DNA of 12,834 bases from NCBI GenBank assembly GCA_007123695.1, contig SLGN01000105.1, positions 1-12,834 of the forward strand, written 5' to 3'. A program made the position numbers and the translations under genes. The notes below the pieces were generated by a model that searched no databases, was not told the DNA's origin, and saw only the letters and a program-made list of their open reading frames with translations. The number at the start of each line of letters is the position of its first letter. The stretch's first letter is position 1. Shown here one piece after another: positions 1 through 6,352 of the stretch. The DNA is from Verrucomicrobiales bacterium (lineage in GTDB: Bacteria; Verrucomicrobiota; Verrucomicrobiia; Verrucomicrobiales; DEV007).

Positions 1-2191
1 CGGTCGGAGCCGATGGGGTGGCAGCGGGAGCGGCGCCGGTCTCGGAGGACGGAGCGGACGGCGAGCCGGCCAGAGGTGGCGGGCCAAGCGGAGGCTGGAC
101 CAGCGTGCCGGTCTCGGTGGGGGGCGGTTGCGGTGCCGGGATGCCCTCGATGTCCGCGAACGGGTTCCGCTTTTCCGAGGAAAACCCGGGGAAGATGCCA
201 TCGGAGGGGGCTGAGAGGACCGCTTGGGCAGGGGAATTCTCCGTGCCGCCGAAAATCTTGGGCGCGTCATCCGCGCCCTGGCCCGGGGGCTCGCCCCACG
301 AGGCGGCGGGTGGTGCCTCTGCCAGGAGGGGGGAGTCGTTGGAAACCTCCGGGCTCGATGCTTTCGCTCCGACGAAGGCCGGCGTTGCGTTTTGCAGGGG
401 GGGCGGTTCTTCATCCCCGCCCGGCGAGAACTCGTTGCCGAAGCAGGCGCCGAAAGAGCCGGTGTCTTCCGCTGTCGGCCCGAAGGGAGAAGGGGGGGGG
501 GCGGCATCTGCCGCCGATCCCGTGGAAAAGGCCCCGAGAGGAGAGGTGGAAAACGGGGAGCCGAAGCTTTCGGTGCCACCCGCGAATGCGTCCGAACCGG
601 AAGGCATTGCGGGAGCAGGAGCTGTGGCGGCTGGTGCGACGGGAGCGGCTTCCTTGGCGGCGAGGCCGAATCCCATTTCAAGCGGAGGCGCGTCGAAAGA
701 CTCGATCGGCGCGGTCGGAACGGAATTGCCGAGCGGGGAGGGGGAGGCGCAGTCGGAGGCGGTTTGATCGGGTGATCCCCAGCCGAAGCCCGATGCGGCG
801 GGGGACTCGGGGGGGGCAGAGCCGAAGGCGAGAGGATCGGGTTTGGGGGGCGCATCCCCGGTGGAATCGATGGCGCCACCTCCGAGAAAGGCTCCGAAAC
901 CTTGGACAGGAGTCTCCGGCGCGATCGGGGTCTCCGGAAGATCGAAGCCAGAGGCTTGGCCGTAGGCTGGGAACGCGGGCGCCGCTTCGGGTGCGGCTGC
1001 GAAGTCCTCTGCCGAAGTGGCAGTCGGGGTGGGCTCCGGGATGGCGGTTTCGGTCGAGGAAAGAAAGCCTCCGGCGTTGTAGAGAGAGTCGAGATCGGGG
1101 ATCGAGGGCGCAGCGGTTTCCTCGGCTTGGCTGGAATTTGCGGCAATGGCTGTGGTCCAGTCGGTGGTTTGCCCGGACGAAAGTTGGGGGGACCGTGGTT
1201 TCGCGAAGGTATCGGTACCGTTTTCCGGCCCGGCGGCATCTTCGGGAGCATCTCGGGGCGCTGCGGCGAACGACCTTGCTCCCGCGAAATCTTCGGCGAA
1301 GGGTGCGGCGCTGCTTCCGGAAGCCATTGCGCCGGGAGTTGCCGCATCCGTCCCCTCCTCCGTCGAGGAAGCGGGTTCGCCCGGGGCGACGAAGCCGGAA
1401 CCGAAGCCGAGTCCAAAACCCGACAGCGCATCGGCGGAAAGCTGGGGCTCATCGGTTGGGAGAGCGGGTCCGGCGGAGACATCCTGGGACGGTGCGGATC
1501 GTCCCGCATCGGTCGGGAGAGTCTCGGATTCCGGTGCAGTTCCGGGAGTCCCTTTGGCGGTGGTTTCGGCCGCAGACGGCTTCGACCCCGGGTCGGGCCG
1601 ATCGCCGAAGAGGCGGAAAACCCTGACTTGGCGGTCGCGTCCCGATTCGGTCGCGACGATGGGCGCTTGGCACCAGACGCACATTCCTTCGATTCCGAGA
1701 TGCTCTCGGCGCAGCGCGAGGGATCCGCTGCATTCGGGGCAATGCAGGTGGAGGGAGGCTTCCTCGGAGGTCGTCTCGGGTTTGGATTGGACCGATCCAC
1801 CGGCGTCGGCGGGCTCAGCTTTCGTGGCATGGGGACCTTTCGCATCCTCGTCCGGATCCGCTAGGACTTCGGGCCCCGCTCCAAAGAAGTCCGACGACGG
1901 GTCGGGCGAGGACTCTGCTTCGAGTTCGGAGTTCGCCGACCAGGGCAGCCTGGAAGTGGAGAAGCTCACCGAAAGCCGATTGGCGGGAGCGCCGACATAA
2001 GGTGCGAATTCTTCGCTCGCCGGAGCGAGAACGACGCCCTCGTCGTCATCGACCTCGGAGGCGCTCGCGATTCCCTCCTCATGGTCGTGGTCGGCTCCGT
2101 CAAGACCGAAGGATTTGAGGAAGCGGCCCGTGGCTGCTTTTCGGTTTGTTTCGTCCCCTTTTTTTAAGGACAGATCAAGGGAGAAATCCAT
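1..2191 (-). CDS. Large low-complexity zinc-ribbon protein, hypothetical (C-terminus beyond window)
   Basis: Reading the minus strand from the ATG at 2191-2189 gives 730 codons with no stop, so the C-terminus lies off the left edge. Residues 1-145 are acidic and Ser-rich. Residues 151-174 form a zinc ribbon (C151, C154, C171, C174; CX2C-X16-CX2C), followed by a short basic-hydrophobic stretch (QVRVFRLFG). From about 200 to 730 the protein is Pro/Ala/Ser/Gly-rich with scattered Phe-Gly pairs, probably disordered. The only other cysteines seen are C481 and C583. Amino-acid use in this frame is sensible, whereas the competing plus-strand frames are Arg-rich shadows. An in-frame TAA at 2251-2249 limits the start, and ATG 2191 is the first ATG after it. 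There is no Shine-Dalgarno motif. I do not recognise a family. A membrane segment or enzyme domain could lie beyond the edge. The zinc ribbon suggests nucleic-acid or protein binding, which is inference only. Confidence 0.82.
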   Translation of the reverse strand, partial: MDFSLDLSLKKGDETNRKAATGRFLKSFGLDGADHDHEEGIASASEVDDDEGVVLAPASEEFAPYVGAPANRLSVSFSTSRLPWSANSELEAESSPDPSSDFFGAGPEVLADPDEDAKGPHATKAEPADAGGSVQSKPETTSEEASLHLHCPECSGSLALRREHLGIEGMCVWCQAPIVATESGRDRQVRVFRLFGDRPDPGSKPSAAETTAKGTPGTAPESETLPTDAGRSAPSQDVSAGPALPTDEPQLSADALSGFGLGFGSGFVAPGEPASSTEEGTDAATPGAMASGSSAAPFAEDFAGARSFAAAPRDAPEDAAGPENGTDTFAKPRSPQLSSGQTTDWTTAIAANSSQAEETAAPSIPDLDSLYNAGGFLSSTETAIPEPTPTATSAEDFAAAPEAAPAFPAYGQASGFDLPETPIAPETPVQGFGAFLGGGAIDSTGDAPPKPDPLAFGSAPPESPAASGFGWGSPDQTASDCASPSPLGNSVPTAPIESFDAPPLEMGFGLAAKEAAPVAPAATAPAPAMPSGSDAFAGGTESFGSPFSTSPLGAFSTGSAADAAPPPSPFGPTAEDTGSFGACFGNEFSPGGDEEPPPLQNATPAFVGAKASSPEVSNDSPLLAEAPPAASWGEPPGQGADDAPKIFGGTENSPAQAVLSAPSDGIFPGFSSEKRNPFADIEGIPAPQPPPTETGTLVQPPLGPPPLAGSPSAPSSETGAAPAATPSAPT

Positions 2192-2220
2192 GTCGGAGGA
2201 TGGGGCAGGGAGGGAATGGA

Positions 2221-2317
2221 CGAAGTGACTTATAAAAATTATCTTATTTTATGGAAATTATCAAAACAATTTTCGCCTCCGAATTGATTTTTCATAATTG
2301 TTAACGAAAATTAAAGA
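2221..2317. promoter_or_regulatory. AT-rich divergent promoter region
   Basis: This short stretch is strikingly AT-rich in a GC-rich window and lies between two divergent starts (2191 minus, 2318 plus). On the minus strand GATAAT occurs at 2243-2238 and again at 2262-2257, five of six matches to the -10 consensus. The nearer copy sits 46 bases before the ATG. On the plus strand CATAAT at 2293-2298 also matches five of six, 19 bases before the ATG at 2318. No convincing -35 hexamer is visible in either direction. The 8-base direct repeat AAATTATC (2236-2243 and 2255-2262) contains both minus-strand GATAAT copies. That this is the promoter region is well supported by position and composition; the exact boxes are guesses. 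Confidence 0.55.
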
Positions 2318-3160
2318 ATGCCAAGTTTTTTCCCTTCCGCCTCGGTGGCGTGTTTGCTCTGCCTCGCTGCCAGCGCCTGCGTGTCCACGGACTCCGCCCC
2401 CTTCCAGCCGGCCGAACCCCAAGGGGCTGCGGTGCGCGTGGACGACGCGGACATGAAGGTGATCGGGCGCAAGATCTGGCAGAACGAGTGCGCTGGCACC
2501 GTCGAGGGTCTGACTTCGTGGAATGCTGGCGAGGATTTTCCGTCGCTCGGCATCGGACATTTCATCTGGTACGTGCCGGGGCGGCGGGGGCCGTTCGAGG
2601 AAAGCTTTCCGCCGCTGGTCGCCTACATGCAGCAGCGGGGCGTCACTGTGCCCGCCTGGATCGCCGCGGCGAAGGGCAGTCCCTGGAAGAGCCGCGACGA
2701 GTTTCTCCGCGAGCAGCAGTCTCCGAGGATGAAGGAGCTGCGGAAGCTCCTCGCCGACACCGTGCCGGTGCAGACCGCATTCATCGTGAGGCGGCTGGAG
2801 CAGTCTCTGCCGACGATGGAACGGGCCACTCCCGACGGGGCCGACCGGGATCGGTTGCGGGCGAACTTCCATCGTCTCGGGGCGAGCCGGAACGGTCTCT
2901 ACGCGATGATCGACTACGTGAATTTCAAGGGCGAGGGGATCAAGCCCGAGGAGCGCTATCAGGGCCAGGGCTGGGGGCTGCGCGACGTTCTGCTGGAAAT
3001 GGGGGATGGGCAGGGGCCCGCCTCAGCGCCTGCCGAGTTTGCCGACGCGGCCAAGCGCGTCCTGCAGCGCCGTGTTCGGAATTCCCCGCCCGAGCGGGGA
3101 GAGTCCCGCTGGCTCGCTGGCTGGATGAACCGCTGCGAGACCTACCGGCGCGGCATCTGA
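2318..3160 (+). CDS. Putative lipoprotein with lysozyme-like GIGH motif, conserved hypothetical
   Basis: A 280-residue protein. The N-terminus is a hydrophobic signal sequence ending at a candidate lipobox (LAASAC, C21), so a lipid-anchored location is likely. The n-region lacks any Lys or Arg, which is unusual. An in-frame TAA at 2312-2314 rules out an upstream start. The core has an acidic stretch with E57 and E63, then WNAGEDFPSLGIGHFIWY (68-85). The SLGIGH segment resembles the TIGIGH segment after the catalytic Glu of T4-type lysozymes (GH24). Further features are IDYVNFKGEGI (198-208), QGQGWG (215-220) and a C-terminal WLAGWMNRCETY (265-276). The E-to-GIGH spacing differs from T4 lysozyme, so a peptidoglycan-cleaving role is inference. 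Prophage neighbours are absent. The next gene, ndk, starts 86 bases on, with no terminator seen between them. Confidence 0.88.
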   Translation: MPSFFPSASVACLLCLAASACVSTDSAPFQPAEPQGAAVRVDDADMKVIGRKIWQNECAGTVEGLTSWNAGEDFPSLGIGHFIWYVPGRRGPFEESFPPLVAYMQQRGVTVPAWIAAAKGSPWKSRDEFLREQQSPRMKELRKLLADTVPVQTAFIVRRLEQSLPTMERATPDGADRDRLRANFHRLGASRNGLYAMIDYVNFKGEGIKPEERYQGQGWGLRDVLLEMGDGQGPASAPAEFADAAKRVLQRRVRNSPPERGESRWLAGWMNRCETYRRGI

Positions 3161-3246
3161 TCCCGATTTTTTCCTTTTCTTCCCGCGATTTCCGCCTACT
3201 GATAGCGGCTCCGCCCCAAAACTTCCAAAAATCCCCCCTTTTTTCC

Positions 3247-3672
3247 ATGGCGACCGAACGTTCCCTCATCCTCCTCAAGCCCGACTGCGTAACCAAGGCC
3301 CGCTGCGGCACGGTGGTCGAACGCTTCGAGCAGGCTGGCTTCCGCCTTGCCGGGGTGAAGATGATGCGCCTTTCCGACGAGATCCTCGCCGACCACTACA
3401 GCCACGTCGCCGACAAGCCATTCTTTCCTGAGATCGTCGCCTTCATGCAGTCGGCGCCGGTGGTGGCGATCGTGCTGGAGGGTGACGACGTCGTCGCCAA
3501 GGTCCGGAGCATGCTCGGGCCCACCAATTCCAAGGAGGCCGCGCCCGGCACGATCCGGGGAGATTTCGGCGAGGACATGATGGTCAACGTCTGCCATGCC
3601 TCGGACTCGCCCGAGAACGGCGAAATCGAAGTGGCGCGGTTTTTCCGCGAGGACGAGATCTTCGCCTACTGA
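3247..3672 (+). CDS. ndk: Nucleoside diphosphate kinase
   Basis: Ndk moves the gamma phosphate of an NTP (usually ATP) onto NDPs or dNDPs through a phosphohistidine, balancing cytoplasmic nucleotide pools. The 141-residue length is typical. Visible hallmarks are ILLKPDCV (8-15) with K11, HYSHVADKPFFPEIV (50-64), GPTNSKEAAPGTIRGDFG (91-108) and the active-site segment NVCHASDS (114-121) with catalytic H117. The residue after the histidine is Ala rather than the commoner Gly; from memory the HASDS form also occurs in some archaeal and other bacterial Ndk proteins. The ATG at 3247 is chosen because ATERSLILLKPD is the expected family N-terminus; the frame is open upstream but that part is not Ndk-like. 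No Shine-Dalgarno motif is present, only a C/T-rich leader. The last seven bases overlap the convergent peptidase gene. Confidence 0.97.
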   Translation: MATERSLILLKPDCVTKARCGTVVERFEQAGFRLAGVKMMRLSDEILADHYSHVADKPFFPEIVAFMQSAPVVAIVLEGDDVVAKVRSMLGPTNSKEAAPGTIRGDFGEDMMVNVCHASDSPENGEIEVARFFREDEIFAY

Positions 3673-4517
3673 TCCCAGGCCGCCGGGTCGAGTCCGTAGA
3701 AGGAGGCGAGTTCGCCGTAGAGATCCGGATGCTCGGCGAGCAGTTCCCCCGGTGTCTCGACGAAGGCCTCCGAGAGCACGGCGAAGAATTCGCAGGGGTG
3801 GGTCGCCCCGTAGGGATCGAGGAAGGGCTCGTCTTCGTCGATCTTCGACTGCTCCACCAACTCGCGGTAGCCTCGCCCCAACACCTCGCTCCATCGAGCG
3901 TAGTCGGCCGGACCGGCCAGTTTCGGCACGCCGTCGGCGATGCTGTTGTATTGGTCGAGCTGGTGCGCGATCTCGTGGATCACGACGTTGATTCCGTCGT
4001 CGGAGCAGCGTCCGCCGGCGACGACGCTTTCCCACGAGAGGACGACGGAGCCCGTCTCCCACGATTCCCCTTGAAGGACACCGCGGCGCTCCTCGTCGAT
4101 GCCGAAGCGGCGGCTGCCGAGGTCTCGGAAACCGCCGGGATAGACGAGGATGGACTTGAGATGGGGAAGGAAGCGGTGGGAGTCGTGGCCCACGAGAAGA
4201 ATTGCGGCCTGCGCGGCGATGACGAGCTTCATCTCCTCGGTCACTTCGGCGAGTCCTCCGCAGGGCTCGTAGTTTTTTTCCTCCATCAGCACGCGGGTGG
4301 TTCCTGCGTGGGCCTGCCGCAGTCCTGCGGGCAGGGCGCGCCAGCGGGGGAAGTCGCGGTCGAGGATCTGCTCTTCTGCTGCCGAGAAGAGACGCGCCAA
4401 CCGTTCGGCGCGTTCCGCCTCGAGGCGCCTTCGTCCCGCCCGCCGCAACAGAAAGGCGGCGGACCCGGCAAGCAGTGCCGCGACCGCGATGGCCGCGCCC
4501 CATTCCGTTGAACTCAT
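3666..4517 (-). CDS. mtfA: Zinc-dependent peptidase, MtfA/M90 family, membrane-anchored
   Basis: A 283-residue protein. Residues 6-25 form a hydrophobic N-terminal segment followed by a very basic stretch (RRAGRRR), suggesting a membrane anchor with the peptidase domain in the cytoplasm. The zinc-peptidase motif is HEIAHQLD (181-188; H181 and H185 ligands, E182 catalytic). The EFFAVLSEAFVE segment (243-254) supplies the third ligand, probably E243, at about the spacing known for MtfA. Upstream, LVYPGGF and GVLQGESW are also family-like. E. coli MtfA binds and inactivates the glucose repressor Mlc; there is no evidence for that partner here, so the symbol is given by family only. The ATG (4517-4515) overlaps the prfC stop (4516-4514) as ATGA, which implies co-transcription and translational coupling. 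The frame is open further upstream, but that part lies in prfC and is not peptidase-like. Confidence 0.9.
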   Translation of the reverse strand: MSSTEWGAAIAVAALLAGSAAFLLRRAGRRRLEAERAERLARLFSAAEEQILDRDFPRWRALPAGLRQAHAGTTRVLMEEKNYEPCGGLAEVTEEMKLVIAAQAAILLVGHDSHRFLPHLKSILVYPGGFRDLGSRRFGIDEERRGVLQGESWETGSVVLSWESVVAGGRCSDDGINVVIHEIAHQLDQYNSIADGVPKLAGPADYARWSEVLGRGYRELVEQSKIDEDEPFLDPYGATHPCEFFAVLSEAFVETPGELLAEHPDLYGELASFYGLDPAAWDQ

Positions 4518-6166
4518 GTTGCCGCAGGAAACGGAGTCGGGGAAAATTCGTAGTCTCCGTTCCGGTCCTCGAGGATGCCGACGAGGTAGTCGGCCGGCAG
4601 GAGCACGAGCCATTGCTCGGCCTCGTCGCGGGCGAGGGAGCAGCCCGAGGGAAGGGCGAGGGGAGGGGCCGCGCGGAGGTTCAGGTCGAGAGCGGGCGTC
4701 TTCGGGCGCGCCCATCGCGCCACCGACCAGGGTGAGCTCTCCAGACGGCAATCGACCTTGTACTCGCCCTCGAGCCTCGCCTTCATCACCTCGAACTGGA
4801 GCGGGCCGACCGCGCCGAGCAAGGGAACCCTCTGGGCGCTGCCGTGGACTTCGTAGGCTTGGGCGACGCCTTCCTTGAGGAGCTGCTCGATCCCGGCGCG
4901 GTAGCGCTTGATGTTCGCGGTGTCGTTGTTGTAGAGATAGGAAAAGCACTCGGGCCGGAAGCGCGGCATCTCGTCGTAGACGATCCCTGCGTCGCTGGTG
5001 AGGGTGTCGCCGATGAGGAACTCGTAGTTGCCCACCAACGCGAGGATGTCGCCGGCGTAGGCCGTGTCGAGGGTTTCGCGGTCCTGGCCGAAGAGTTTCT
5101 GGGCGTTTCCGAGGCGGACTTTTCGGCCTGACTTGATGTCCGTCACCTGCATGTCGCGCTCGAACACGCCCGAGACGATCCGGATGAAGACGGCGCGGTC
5201 GCGGTGGCGCGGGTTCATGTTCGCCTGGATCTTGAAGACGAAGCCCGAGAACCCGTCGCGATGGGGATCGACCGGCCCGCCCGCCGATGCCCGCGGCGAC
5301 GGACCCGGTGCGAGTGCGAGGAAGCGGTCGAGCATCAACTGGACGCCGAAGTTGTTCATCGCGCTGCCGAAGAACACCGGCATCTGCCCTCCCACGAGGG
5401 TCTTGGAGATGTCGAGCTCTTCGGTGACGCCGTCGAGCAGCTCCAGCTCCTGCTTGGCCTGCTCGTGGATTTCGGCATCGAGGGCATCCCTCACCGCCGC
5501 GTCGTCGATGCCCGCCACCGAGAGCGGCGCCTTGAAAGAGCCGTGCGGGGTTCGCTCGAAAAGGTTCACCTCGCTGGTCTCGCGGTTGAAGATCCCGCGG
5601 AAGCGCGACCCGTCGCCGAGGGGCCAGTTTAGCGGCACCGGCGGCAGTCCCAGCACCTTCTCGAGCTCGTCGAGCAGTTCCAAAGGCGGGCGTGAGGGCC
5701 GGTCCAGCTTGTTCACGAAGACGAAAATGGGAACTCCGCGGCGGCGGCAGACTTCGAAAAGCTTCAGGGTCTGGGCCTCGATGCCTTTGCCCGCGTCGAT
5801 CACCATCACCGCCGAATCGACTGCGGTGAGCACCCGGTAGGTGTCCTCGGAGAAGTCGTGGTGGCCCGGGGTGTCGAGCAGGTTCACGCAGTGGCCCCCG
5901 TATTCGAACTGCAGCACCGTGGACGAGACAGAGATGCCGCGCTCCTTCTCCATCGCCATCCAGTCGCTCGCGGTGGCGTTCTGGTTGCGGCGGGCCGTCA
6001 CGCTGCCGGCGAGGTGGATGGCCCCCCCGTAGAGGAGGAGCTTTTCCGTGAGCGTCGTCTTGCCGGCGTCGGGATGCGAGATGATCGCGAAGGTGCGCCG
6101 CCGGTCGATCTGACGGGCGGTCTCGGGCGAGACGAGCTTGCGGGAGGCTGCGGAAGGCACGGACAT
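4514..6166 (-). CDS. prfC: Peptide chain release factor 3
   Basis: RF3 is a translational GTPase that speeds release of RF1 and RF2 from the ribosome after peptide hydrolysis and recycles them in the cytoplasm. The 550 residues are slightly longer than the 529 of E. coli RF3. The GTPase motifs are all present: G1 HPDAGKTT (31-38), G2 ERGISV (75-80), G3 DTPGHHDF (98-105), G4 NKLD (152-155) and G5 GSAMNNFG (about 267-274). The RF3-specific part follows, with FSGFVFKIQANMNP (about 306-319), the domain II strands, and the C-terminal GAVGPLQFEVMKARL (about 451-465). The ATG at 6166 gives a normal N-terminus (SRKLVSPETARQIDRRRTFAIISHPDAGK includes the first strand). It has no Shine-Dalgarno motif, only a TCCTCTTTCC leader. 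It is the first gene of a two-gene unit with the zinc peptidase. A TTGAAA at 6270-6265 could be a -35 box, but no good -10 was found. Confidence 0.97.
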   Translation of the reverse strand: MSVPSAASRKLVSPETARQIDRRRTFAIISHPDAGKTTLTEKLLLYGGAIHLAGSVTARRNQNATASDWMAMEKERGISVSSTVLQFEYGGHCVNLLDTPGHHDFSEDTYRVLTAVDSAVMVIDAGKGIEAQTLKLFEVCRRRGVPIFVFVNKLDRPSRPPLELLDELEKVLGLPPVPLNWPLGDGSRFRGIFNRETSEVNLFERTPHGSFKAPLSVAGIDDAAVRDALDAEIHEQAKQELELLDGVTEELDISKTLVGGQMPVFFGSAMNNFGVQLMLDRFLALAPGPSPRASAGGPVDPHRDGFSGFVFKIQANMNPRHRDRAVFIRIVSGVFERDMQVTDIKSGRKVRLGNAQKLFGQDRETLDTAYAGDILALVGNYEFLIGDTLTSDAGIVYDEMPRFRPECFSYLYNNDTANIKRYRAGIEQLLKEGVAQAYEVHGSAQRVPLLGAVGPLQFEVMKARLEGEYKVDCRLESSPWSVARWARPKTPALDLNLRAAPPLALPSGCSLARDEAEQWLVLLPADYLVGILEDRNGDYEFSPTPFPAAT

Positions 6167-6256
6167 GGAAAGAGGACCGGAAACCTGTGGCTGACGAAGC
6201 CCTTTGGCACGCGTTTTTCTTCGGAAAATTCCCGGAGGTGCGATTTTTTGCTTGTT

Positions 6257-6284
6257 TTGTAAAATTTCAAGTAAAGTTTATAAA
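6257..6284 (+). promoter_or_regulatory. Candidate sigma70-like promoter for the SHD1-like gene
   Basis: TTGTAA (6257-6262; four of six matches to TTGACA), a 16-base spacer, and TATAAA (6279-6284; five of six matches to TATAAT). It sits in an AT-rich patch inside a GC-rich intergenic region, 68 bases before the GTG at 6353. The expected transcript start near 6291 would place the hairpin at 6298-6328 in the 5' leader. Seen by eye only; the primary sigma consensus of this organism is unknown. Confidence 0.45.
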
Positions 6285-6297
6285 TTCTGCGTGATCA

Positions 6298-6328
6298 TGC
6301 CGGGCGGCTTGACGCCATTGTCCCGGCA
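6298..6328 (+). other. GC-rich inverted repeat in the leader of the SHD1-like gene
   Basis: TGCCGGG (6298-6304) pairs perfectly with CCCGGCA (6322-6328), a seven-base stem. Inside the loop, GGC (6306-6308) can pair with GCC (6314-6316). It lies just after the candidate promoter and 24 bases before the GTG start. No T-run follows, so it is unlikely to be an intrinsic terminator. It could be an RNA leader hairpin or an operator for a dimeric repressor. Only the pairing itself is observed. Confidence 0.4.
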
Positions 6329-6352
6329 CCCCTTCCAGTCGAAGTTCCGATC

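Noticed and set aside
13..1626. Long plus-strand frame opposite the zinc-ribbon gene (537 codons), with other overlapping plus-strand frames up to 2000
   Set aside because: The product is Arg-rich with no domain or secondary-structure pattern, as expected for the complement of Pro/Ala/Ser codons. The minus-strand frame has a zinc ribbon and sensible composition.
1..2191. Calling the FG-rich protein a bacterial nucleoporin
   Set aside because: FG pairs in a Pro/Ala/Ser-rich chain can arise from composition alone. There is no sign of a nucleoporin fold in the part seen, and the C-terminus is missing.
2318..3160. Prophage endolysin
   Set aside because: The lipobox, the absence of holin, spanin or structural genes nearby, and the housekeeping neighbours argue against phage origin; only the GIGH segment is lysozyme-like.
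3196..4503. 435-codon minus-strand frame across ndk and the peptidase gene
   Set aside because: Arg/Pro-rich shadow covering two recognised genes in other frames.
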